From NCBI RefSeq assembly GCF_013978595.1, contig NZ_JACDTZ010000001.1:1736001-1800000 (forward strand): a DNA stretch of 64,000 nt. The letters are read 5' to 3'. Position 1 is the stretch's first letter; each line of letters opens with the position of its first letter. Below, piece by piece: positions 1 through 6,446 of this stretch. This stretch comes from Corynebacterium haematomassiliense. GTDB taxonomy: Bacteria; Actinomycetota; Actinomycetes; Mycobacteriales; Mycobacteriaceae. The position numbers and the translations under genes are program-made. Under the pieces are notes generated by a model. It was not told the DNA's origin. It did no database searches and saw only the letters and a program-made list of their open reading frames with translations.

Positions 1-718
1 CCCAGAGGTGCTCGCCGTACTCCTTGGTGAAGTAGGTGGAGCCATCACCGTTGATACCCGAGATCTCGTGCGTGGTGAGGATCACGGGCAGCTCCGGGTG
101 CTTATCGATGACCTGCTGCGCCCACTCCAGCGTTTCATCGTTGGCGCGGAAACCGAGCGCGAGCACCAGGTACTTCTGCCCCTCGGCTTCGAAGATGTGG
201 TACTCCGAGTCGACGCTCTGGCCCGGGAAGGCGTAGCCGTCGCCGCCGTTGTGGATCTCCGTGGAGGCGGTGCGGCCCATGTAGGTGGAGTTCTTCTTCG
301 CGCGCTCCTCCGGGAAGTACTCGGTGAACGCGGATTTCCCGTCGAACATGGTCAGGTCGTGGTTGCCCGGCAGCACGGAGTAGTTCACTCCGGCGTCCTC
401 GAGCTTTTTCATCGCGCGGTCCGCGATGTCCCAGCTGGCGCGGTCTTCCGGCTGGTCCACCACGTCGCCCAGGTGGGTGACAAACTGTGTGCCGAGCTTC
501 TTGTGGTTTTCCGCCAGGAACTCGGTCTGCACATCGAACGGGTTGGTGCCGTAGCGGTCGCCGAAGATGTCGCCGGCGGCCTCGGTGCCGTAACGGGCGT
601 AGAACTGGGTGTCCGGCATGACGCCGAGGGTGAAGCGGGAGGCGAGATCCTCCGCGTTGGCGACAGGAACTGGGGTGAGCAGGGCAAGGGCGGTGATTGC
701 GGCTACGTGCTTGCGCAT
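1..718 (-). CDS. Secreted calcineurin-like metallophosphoesterase (C-terminus cut by window edge)
   Basis: The frame reads leftwards from ATG at 716-718 and is still open at base 1. The product starts MRKHVAAITALALLTPVPVANA, a Sec signal peptide. The mature part carries the calcineurin-like phosphoesterase blocks in order: GVMPDTQFY, HLGDVVDQ, LPGNHD and TTHEISG, which supply the Asp, Asn and His ligands of the dimetal site. It probably hydrolyses phosphomonoesters or diesters outside the membrane. The substrate cannot be read from the sequence. Three 11-bp direct repeats lie 54-86 bp upstream and resemble a PHO box, so phosphate control is plausible. No further gene of the transcript is visible because the window ends. 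Confidence 0.85.
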   Translation of the reverse strand, partial: MRKHVAAITALALLTPVPVANAEDLASRFTLGVMPDTQFYARYGTEAAGDIFGDRYGTNPFDVQTEFLAENHKKLGTQFVTHLGDVVDQPEDRASWDIADRAMKKLEDAGVNYSVLPGNHDLTMFDGKSAFTEYFPEERAKKNSTYMGRTASTEIHNGGDGYAFPGQSVDSEYHIFEAEGQKYLVLALGFRANDETLEWAQQVIDKHPELPVILTTHEISGINGDGSTYFTKEYGEHLW

Positions 719-771
719 GGCGGTCCTTCGTTTCAGGCAGTTGCGGTTGAGCAGTTAGAAACGTAGCGCCC

Positions 772-804
772 TCAGGTTTCGCTGAGGTGAAATTCAGGTG
801 AAAC
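772..804. promoter_or_regulatory. Three tandem 11-bp repeats, PHO-box-like
   Basis: The units TCAGGTTTCGC, TGAGGTGAAAT and TCAGGTGAAAC abut each other exactly. Read on the minus strand they give TTTCACCT-type repeats with 11-bp phasing, which is the geometry of actinobacterial PhoP/PhoR boxes. They sit directly upstream of the secreted phosphoesterase. The assignment to a phosphate regulator is inference. Confidence 0.5.
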
Positions 805-808
805 TTAA

Positions 809-819
809 GCTTATCGACG
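809..819 (+). repeat. Dispersed 11-bp word GCYTATCGACG (first of 18 exact copies)
   Basis: Exact plus-orientation copies start at 809, 6281, 15234, 18910, 31703, 32588, 37111, 42494, 50026, 51209 and 61645. Minus-orientation copies (CGTCGATARGC on the plus strand) start at 29502, 30780, 39780, 44777, 50164, 56468 and 59367. One-mismatch copies lie at 14072 and 47813. Many are followed within about 12 bases by CTCCGG, TTCCGG or CTCCGCC. They occur in genes in either orientation and between genes, so the word is not explained by one protein motif. Its function is unknown. Confidence 0.75.
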
Positions 820-850
820 TTCAGCTCCGCCCTGCCGCCGTTTCCCGCCG

Positions 851-971
851 TTTCCCCAGGGATTCTTTTCGGGACCGTTCTTCGGTTCCGAAAGATATAG
901 GAAAGATATGGGGGGCGGTTTTTACTATTTTACCTGGTCAGCGAATTGTTCCGATATCTTTCTATATCTTT
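851..971. repeat. Flanking direct repeat, copy A (downstream of AlbA_2 gene)
   Basis: This 121-bp stretch matches 2723-2859 in the same orientation. It begins TTTCCCCAGG, carries a doubled GAAAGATAT half-site, then an inverted partner ending in TATATCTTTC. The left 60 bp and right 40 bp are nearly identical between copies, while the centre differs in sequence and length. Its right end overlaps the stop codon of the AlbA_2 gene. Confidence 0.85.
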
Positions 972-2707
972 CACGCCCGGATCCAGCGGGTGCCGCGCCC
1001 ACGCGGGGGACCTTCAGGGTCAATCTGTGCGCGACCAAGGCTGCGCAGGTGGCGGAGAATCCGCCCCGCCTCGGCGACGCTGACGCCGGTTTGGTCTGCG
1101 ATATCGGCGGACCGGAGCGATTCGCCGTCGACAAGCTTTGCTTCTATCCACTCTTGGATGCTCACCGTTGCTAGGTCGCCTGCCCGCCCGCGCCCGAGCA
1201 GCTTGCGCGCTTCGCCGCTGAGCGTCCACTCGCTGGCGTCCGCTACCGAATCGAGTAGTCCAAGCTCGACGAGCACGCCCATGAGTTCTTCCACCTCGAG
1301 GGCAGTGAGCTGCGTTTTGTGGGCTGCAGTTGCCGCAGTGATCAGAGGCGCGGAATTGAGGTGCCAAAGCACGATCAGCGTTGCGACGCTGCCAATAACC
1401 GCCTCGCCGTAGAGTTCCGACAGTTTCCTGAGCCCCTTGATAAAGGTCGTGTCGGGCTGCTGCGCGGCCAGGACCACCTGGACATGGGACCCGGTGGCAA
1501 AAACCTCCGGGACGTTTCGCCCAGTGCGGATCATCGTGGCCCACATGCGGTCGAAACCGCGCGAGCTTTCCTCCGCCAGACCGAGCGTCCGCATCGCCGC
1601 CATGAGCCGGTTGTTCCTCGGAACAGATGTGGTGGTCAGCAGCTTATCCACCGACACTCCCGGCGGCAGGGGACCGGGCGAGGTGATCTTTAGCGTGCGG
1701 TAGGTCTGCTCAACCACAACCGGGCCGGGCAGCCGCCAATCGCGGTGAATGAACGCGTTGGAAACCACCTCATCTACAGCCTGCTCAGGGAAGCGGCTGA
1801 TGGCGATCTCTTCACCGCCGTCGAACTGCACCCGTTCGATCTCCCTGTCCCCATTTTCCGCAATCAGGCGCCGCAGGCGGGGCAACGCCAGCAAAACTGG
1901 ATCCGAAATCAGCGTGGCCTTCGGGTCTTCCCCCGGGATACTGCGCCACAGGTGCCGGACTACAACGTCTGTGGGGTCAGGATCGGCGAGGAGAATCTCA
2001 GCCGCCTGCTTGAGCTGGCCGTCATCGCGCACCAGACCAAGTTCGCGCAGCAGCCCGGTCGTTGTTTGCGGAACCGCGGCCTCAGAACCGCGCGCCCTTC
2101 TGTGCTCGCGGAGCATCCTCCGCGCCTCTTCAATCACAGCCAACGGCAGATCGTCCACGGAAATGTCCGCGGGGCCGTTCGAATAATCGGGATTGCGCCG
2201 GGCCTCGTCGATCGAGCGGCGCATTTCCTCAGTCATCGGCTGGCAGGAAAACTGGGCATCTGCCGTACGACGTTTCGCAGCACCGTCACCCCGGGTGTAG
2301 AGCGCCCGCGCCTCCGGCACATGGATAACCAGAAGCCTCGCTCCCCACGCTCGTACTGGCGTGATCTGCACATTCATGTTTGGCTTCGTGCCGTTGAATA
2401 TCTTCTGAGCGAGCTTTTCTTCGTCCATCTGCGTACCGGTGAATGCGGCCTCGCCCGTGGCTTTATCCGCCACTCCCACAACAATGTGGCCGGTCGCAGC
2501 TTCACTGTTAGCCATGCAGATGGCTTCATTCAACAGCTTCTCGACGAGCTTCGCCTTCGCCCCCTTTTCCCCCTCCCGGGAGGCAGGATCCTCCTTGAAC
2601 TCCAGGATGAGCGACTCCTGCGAGTCCGCCGTCGCCCCACCATGGATCGCCTCGAGAGCATCGCGGACGTGAGGGGCAAGATCATCCCAGGCAGACTCCG
2701 TAACCAT
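971..2707 (-). CDS. AlbA_2 / Schlafen-type putative DNA-binding protein with GHKL-like domain
   Basis: The product is 578 residues. The N-terminal AlbA_2 domain is shown by SLILEFKED near residue 30, followed by an IVVGVADKATGE strand-turn. The middle has a HATPase_c_4-like block (EQAVDEVVSNAFIHRDW), and the C-terminus holds winged-helix segments including SADIADQTGVSVAEAGRILR. This architecture was formerly annotated as a RecG-like transcriptional regulator. It is common on mobile DNA and near defence genes. I chose ATG 2707 because TATAAT lies exactly 7 nt upstream (2715-2720), giving a leaderless start. A longer frame to 2803 would run through the promoter and the repeat. The gene is bounded on both sides by a long direct repeat. 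A second gene of the same family lies at 37822-39528. Confidence 0.8.
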   Translation of the reverse strand: MVTESAWDDLAPHVRDALEAIHGGATADSQESLILEFKEDPASREGEKGAKAKLVEKLLNEAICMANSEAATGHIVVGVADKATGEAAFTGTQMDEEKLAQKIFNGTKPNMNVQITPVRAWGARLLVIHVPEARALYTRGDGAAKRRTADAQFSCQPMTEEMRRSIDEARRNPDYSNGPADISVDDLPLAVIEEARRMLREHRRARGSEAAVPQTTTGLLRELGLVRDDGQLKQAAEILLADPDPTDVVVRHLWRSIPGEDPKATLISDPVLLALPRLRRLIAENGDREIERVQFDGGEEIAISRFPEQAVDEVVSNAFIHRDWRLPGPVVVEQTYRTLKITSPGPLPPGVSVDKLLTTTSVPRNNRLMAAMRTLGLAEESSRGFDRMWATMIRTGRNVPEVFATGSHVQVVLAAQQPDTTFIKGLRKLSELYGEAVIGSVATLIVLWHLNSAPLITAATAAHKTQLTALEVEELMGVLVELGLLDSVADASEWTLSGEARKLLGRGRAGDLATVSIQEWIEAKLVDGESLRSADIADQTGVSVAEAGRILRHLRSLGRAQIDPEGPPRGRGTRWIRA

Positions 2708-2722
2708 GCCGCTGATTATACA

Positions 2723-2859
2723 TTTCCCCAGGGAATTCTTTTTGGGACCATTTTTCGACCACGAAAGATATAGGAAAGATATGGCGCGGTGGATACAGGT
2801 CAAAATCTACCGTTTCCGCTGTTCAGCGAATTGTTCCGATATCTTTTCTATATCTTTCC
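2723..2859. repeat. Flanking direct repeat, copy B (promoter side of AlbA_2 gene)
   Basis: This 137-bp copy of 851-971 covers the region upstream of the AlbA_2 promoter. The arm at 2762-2782 (GAAAGATATAG then GAAAGATATG) is inverted at 2838-2859, spacer about 55 bp. The arms could be paired operator sites, a cruciform, or recombination sites. Recombination between copies A and B would remove the gene and leave one copy. Confidence 0.85.
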
Positions 2860-2870
2860 GCACGCGAAAA

Positions 2871-2906
2871 CCCGGGCCCGCCCCACAAGAGGGGATCGGG
2901 CCCGGG
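2871..2906 (-). terminator. Strong hairpin terminator of the 38-residue ORF
   Basis: The arms CCCGGGCCCG (2871-2880) and CGGGCCCGGG (2897-2906) pair perfectly, with an inner CCCC/GGGG pair around an ACAAGA loop. On the minus strand the hairpin follows the stop of the small ORF and is succeeded by TTTTCG. Confidence 0.75.
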
Positions 2907-2922
2907 CTGTCACGACGCTGCT

Positions 2923-3039
2923 TTAGGAACGCGCGTCGACGTGCGGGAGCACGGCCAGCGGTGAGAGATCCGTCAGAGACGCGATGCCACGCTCCTCGTC
3001 GCGGAACCATGCGCGGACGTTGTTGATGAAGCCCTTCAT
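2923..3039 (-). CDS. 38-residue peptide, unknown function
   Basis: ATG at 3037-3039 is preceded by AAAGGAGGTGAGCC, an almost perfect ribosome-binding site. The product is 38 residues, beginning MKGFINNVRAWFRDEERG and ending LPHVDARS before TAA. It has no signal peptide or clear membrane helix. The first half is charged and possibly amphipathic. A strong hairpin terminator follows 17 bp downstream. An 8-bp inverted repeat (3064-3082) lies upstream. The translation and termination signals argue that the frame is expressed. I do not recognise the family. Short corynebacterial porins (PorA/PorH) are similarly small and also lack signal peptides, but I see no sequence resemblance. Confidence 0.65.
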   Translation of the reverse strand: MKGFINNVRAWFRDEERGIASLTDLSPLAVLPHVDARS

Positions 3040-3063
3040 GGCTCACCTCCTTTCGTTACCAGG

Positions 3064-3082
3064 GGAAGGTTGTTAACCTTCC
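3064..3082. repeat. Inverted repeat upstream of the small ORF
   Basis: GGAAGGTT (3064-3071) and AACCTTCC (3075-3082) are perfect complements with a 3-nt loop. The element sits 25 bp before the start codon, so it could be an operator or a 5' UTR hairpin. Confidence 0.5.
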
Positions 3083-3153
3083 GTTCACTTCGCGGTAACT
3101 CTAGGTTCGCGCAAATAGTTTGTCAACACCAACGATTGGCGCGCGTCCACGAA

Positions 3154-3181
3154 AAGGGCCCTGGCACGTGCCAGGGCCCTT
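3154..3181 (-). terminator. Palindromic terminator after the PitA operon
   Basis: A perfect 28-bp palindrome built on GGGCCCTGGCAC with flanking A and T residues lies 17 bp after the stop of the gene at 3199-3456. The flanking AAAA on one side gives a U-tract on the minus strand. Confidence 0.75.
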
Positions 3182-3198
3182 CGGAAACTAGGGATGAG

Positions 3199-3456
3199 CT
3201 AGAGGAACGGGTACGGATCCCACCCGGTGAAGTACTCGATGCGCTCGCGGGCGATAAGCAGGATCGCGGCGATAACGGCAACGAACACGATGGCCAGGAA
3301 GATCCATCCCAGCACGCGGCGGCCGCCTTGCGGAGCGGAGCCGTCGCTAGCGGGAGAGAGGAAGTGGATGCTCAGGGCGTACAGGGCCGGCAGTCCGGCG
3401 CCGAGCAGGATGCCGACGGCGACAACGGAAAAAAGCGATTTCAGCAGTTCAAGCAT
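3199..3456 (-). CDS. Small two-helix membrane protein next to the phosphate permease
   Basis: The product is 85 residues with hydrophobic helices at about residues 8-32 and 48-68, a polar loop (SPASDGSAPQGGRR) between them and the tail ERIEYFTGWDPYPFL. It begins 18 bp after the stop of the PitA-type gene and is preceded by GGAAAGGAC, so the two are probably one transcript. It may be an accessory subunit or simply a co-transcribed membrane protein. I do not recognise a named family. Confidence 0.7.
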   Translation of the reverse strand: MLELLKSLFSVVAVGILLGAGLPALYALSIHFLSPASDGSAPQGGRRVLGWIFLAIVFVAVIAAILLIARERIEYFTGWDPYPFL

Positions 3457-3474
3457 GCGGGTTGTCCTTTCCGG

Positions 3475-4785
3475 CTAGCCGCGCGGGTGGTGGTCGTGGG
3501 TGGCTGCGGTGGACCCCGGCGCGCGCAGGCCGACGGAGGTGTCCACGAAGTCTGCGGGCTCGCCAGAGTCGCGGTGGGGCAGTTCGCTTTCAGACGCCCC
3601 TCCGGTGGTCTGCGCCGGCGAGTTGGAGTCGCCGTCCCAGTCGTCGTTGACGTTGTCCTTGTGCACCGGCTTCTGCGATGCCTGCCAGAACATGTAGCCG
3701 CCGCCGATGAGGATGATCAGCGCCAGGGCGACGCCGCCCCACACGAGGTCGCCGCCGAGCTCAGCGGCCCAGTGGCCAATCCACCAGGTGATGAAGGACA
3801 CCAGCGCCGCAATGGGCAGGGTGGTGATCCAAGCCAGAGCCATGCGGCCGGCCACACCCCAGCGGACTTCGCCCTTCGGGCCGGTCAGGCCGGAGCCGAG
3901 GATGGAGCCGGTGGCCACGTGGGTGGTGGACAGCGCCATACCCAAGTGCGAGGAAGTAAGGATGATGGCGGCGGAAGACGTCTCAGCGGCCATGCCCTGC
4001 GGCGGGTGGATCTCCACCAGGCCCTTGCCCAGGGTGCGGATCACGCGGAAGCCGCCGGAGTAGGTGCCGATAGCAATCGCCAGCGCACATGCCAGCTGGA
4101 TCCAGAACGGCATGGGGTGGTCGGAGCCGAACTGGCCTGCCGCCACCATGGCCAGGAAGATCACGCCCATGGTCTTCTGCGCGTCGGAGGTGCCGTGCGC
4201 CAGCGCCACCAGGGAGGCGGTGCCGATCTGGCCCCAGCGGAAGTAGTTGTCGCGGTGGTCCTTTTCCGCATTGGCGGTCAGTTTGTAGACCAGCCAGGTA
4301 CCGATCGCGGCGATGAGGCCAGCAACAAACGGGGCGAACAGGGCGGGGACGATGATTTTGTCCAGCACGCCCTGCCATACCACGCCGTCGAAGCCGATGG
4401 CGGCGATGGCCGCGCCGATCAGGCCGCCGAACAGCGCGTGCGAGGAAGAGGACGGGATGCCGAACAGCCAGGTAAACAAGTTCCACATGATGCCGCCGGC
4501 CAGGCCGGCGAACACCACGAGGAGAAGGCGCTCGGAGTCAACTGTGTCGTTGAGGTCGAACAGATCGAGCTTCACAATGCCGCCCGCGACCGTCTTGGCC
4601 ACGGCGACGGAAAGGAACGCGCCGATCAGGTTGAGTATGCCGGCGAGCGCCACAGCCACCTTGGGCTTGAGCGCGCCGGTGGCGATGGAGGTGGCCATCG
4701 CGTTGGCAGTGTCATGGAAACCGTTAGTGAAGTCGAAGAACAAAGCGACGACAATGATTAGTACGAGGAGAATTGTGATACTCAC
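3475..4785 (-). CDS. pitA: Inorganic phosphate permease, PitA/PHO4 family
   Basis: A polytopic membrane protein of about 436 residues with the two PHO4 signature repeats: FDFTNGFHDTANAMATSIATGAL near the N-terminus and ALAHGTSDAQKTMGVI in the second half. A low-affinity, proton- or metal-phosphate-coupled uptake role is typical of the family. A hydrophilic C-terminal tail (from about HKDNVNDDWDGDSNS) extends beyond the last helix. I chose GTG 4785 because CATAAT lies 7 nt upstream, and it places the start just before the first helix. The frame could open at GTG 4824, but nothing supports that start. It forms a pair with the small membrane gene downstream. Confidence 0.88.
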   Translation of the reverse strand: MSITILLVLIIVVALFFDFTNGFHDTANAMATSIATGALKPKVAVALAGILNLIGAFLSVAVAKTVAGGIVKLDLFDLNDTVDSERLLLVVFAGLAGGIMWNLFTWLFGIPSSSSHALFGGLIGAAIAAIGFDGVVWQGVLDKIIVPALFAPFVAGLIAAIGTWLVYKLTANAEKDHRDNYFRWGQIGTASLVALAHGTSDAQKTMGVIFLAMVAAGQFGSDHPMPFWIQLACALAIAIGTYSGGFRVIRTLGKGLVEIHPPQGMAAETSSAAIILTSSHLGMALSTTHVATGSILGSGLTGPKGEVRWGVAGRMALAWITTLPIAALVSFITWWIGHWAAELGGDLVWGGVALALIILIGGGYMFWQASQKPVHKDNVNDDWDGDSNSPAQTTGGASESELPHRDSGEPADFVDTSVGLRAPGSTAATHDHHPRG

Positions 4786-4870
4786 GCGGGAGATTATGCG
4801 CCTGTGCGGGCACAACCGAAACACTCGGAAGACAATGTTCGCGCAAAGTTCACCTACACGTCACCGGCAC

Positions 4871-6232
4871 CTATCCGACGATGATGTTGCGCACCGCCAC
4901 GCCCATGATCACTAGGCCCACCACCAGCACAAAGATGGTGTCCGGGCGGCGGGCGTAGTGCTTGAACGCCGTGGCCTTGTGAAACAGCAGCGCCGGCATG
5001 ATGTACACCAAAAACGCCACGAACACGCCGCCGACCACGGAGATCATGTCCAGGATCGAGGGGTTCAACACGGCGACGATCACTGCGGTGACAAACACGA
5101 AGATGTTGACTGTGAGGCGAAGCGTGGACGTCGAAAAGCGAGCTGCGAAGTTCGGCGCCACACTGCGCAGCAGGTACGCGGTGCCCTCCTCCGTGCCGAG
5201 CAGGTGGCCGAAGTAGGAGGTGATGATCGCGCAGATGGCGATGATGGGGCTGATCCACGCCATAAACGGCGCGTGCGTCTCGTTGGCCAGGTACGACAGC
5301 ACCGGCACGTTCTGCTCGCGCGCGGCGTCCATGCCGTCGGCGCCCAGGGCGAGGGCGCAGGACCAGACGAAGAACATGGTGAAGGTGACCAGCATGATCG
5401 CGGTGACCAGCTCCACCTTGGACACTTCGCGCTCCGTGGCAGCGACGTCTCCGTCCGTCTTCTTCTGCACGTCCAGCGCGAACTGGCTCAGCGCCGCCAT
5501 GTGGCTGAAGGAAAACACCAGCACTGGCAGGATCAACAGGAGGCCCTGCCACACCGGGTAGGAGGACTCGTAGGAGCGGAAGCTGGCAAAATCCCAGCTC
5601 GGGATCAGGTACAGCGACACCGCCGCCAGCGCGATGATCAGCGGATACACCAGCACGTTGGCCAGCCACAGGGTGAGTTTCTTGCCGAAGGCGTACGCGC
5701 CCGTCATCAACCCCGCCGACGCCGTAGCCAGCACCCAGCGGCTCACCTCCGGCCCGCCGAGCTGGTTCACGATGAAGCTGTCCAGCGTGTTGGTGATGGA
5801 AATGGCGTAGATCAGCACCGTGGGATAGATGCCCAGCCAGTACACCAGCGCCGAGGCGAACCCGCGCTTGCGGCCGGTCAGCGCCGTGATCACCTGCAGC
5901 ACGTCCAGCCCCTTCACCGGGGAGGCGGAGACGATGCGCGCGTAGGTGCGGTGGGAGAAAAACACCATCGGGCCGATCAAAAGCGTGGCAATCACCAGCG
6001 GCCAAAACCCGAAACTGCCTGCGTTGATGGGCAGGAACAGAATGCCAGCGCCCACGCCGGTGCCGAACAGCGTGATCACCCAGCGCATGAACGAACCGTC
6101 GGGTTCGTCGCCCTCGCGCTGCTCCTTGATCTGCTCGATGTCCGCGTCCGAGAGGTTCTCGCGGTCGAACTCTTGGCGCGAGAGCTCGAGGTGCTCGTCG
6201 CTGTGTTGCTCAGGTAGCTGGGCGTTAGTCAT
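4871..6232 (-). CDS. HAAAP-family amino-acid permease (Ser/Thr type)
   Basis: A protein of 453 residues with a hydrophilic, acidic N-terminus of about 45 residues and then about 11 hydrophobic helices. The first helix region (WVITLFGTGVGAGILFLPINAG) is the hallmark of the hydroxy and aromatic amino-acid permease family that includes SdaC and TdcC. It probably imports serine or threonine with protons. The fine specificity cannot be read. It stands alone on the minus strand between the PitA operon and the large surface protein. One GCYTATCGACG word lies in its upstream region at 6281. Confidence 0.8.
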   Translation of the reverse strand: MTNAQLPEQHSDEHLELSRQEFDRENLSDADIEQIKEQREGDEPDGSFMRWVITLFGTGVGAGILFLPINAGSFGFWPLVIATLLIGPMVFFSHRTYARIVSASPVKGLDVLQVITALTGRKRGFASALVYWLGIYPTVLIYAISITNTLDSFIVNQLGGPEVSRWVLATASAGLMTGAYAFGKKLTLWLANVLVYPLIIALAAVSLYLIPSWDFASFRSYESSYPVWQGLLLILPVLVFSFSHMAALSQFALDVQKKTDGDVAATEREVSKVELVTAIMLVTFTMFFVWSCALALGADGMDAAREQNVPVLSYLANETHAPFMAWISPIIAICAIITSYFGHLLGTEEGTAYLLRSVAPNFAARFSTSTLRLTVNIFVFVTAVIVAVLNPSILDMISVVGGVFVAFLVYIMPALLFHKATAFKHYARRPDTIFVLVVGLVIMGVAVRNIIVG

Positions 6233-6369
6233 GGTGATCTAGATTACTCGCGGTGCCTTTGGGGCCGGTGTTTTGCATTCGCTTATCGACGACCCTCCGG
6301 TTGTGCCCGATGTCGCAGCAGCGGCGGCGCGATTCCCGGCGCGGCCGCGCCAGCAGCGCCGGCGATCCC

Positions 6370-6441
6370 GCAGATGGTGAAAGGCCAATGGTGAGAATTC
6401 GAAAATTTTCGCGGATTCACCATCCTCCATTCACCATCTGT
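6370..6441. repeat. Nested inverted repeats between permease and protease-array gene
   Basis: CAGATGGTGAA near 6370 is mirrored by TTCACCATCTG near 6430. An inner ATGGTGA/TCACCAT pair encloses a CGAAAATTTTCG palindrome. It directly follows the stop of the 1415-residue gene, so a terminator for that minus-strand gene is likely. The four GGTGA units could also bind a regulator. Confidence 0.6.
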
Positions 6442-6446
6442 GCGGT

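Noticed and set aside
2708..2803. Longer N-terminus for the first AlbA_2 gene
   Set aside because: It would translate through the TATAAT promoter and the flanking repeat. The ATG at 2707 fits the domain and the -10 spacing.
3070..6217. Long plus-strand frames opposite the phosphate permease and the amino-acid permease
   Set aside because: They are mirror frames of highly GC-rich genes, with low-complexity Gly/Arg/His composition and no family motif.
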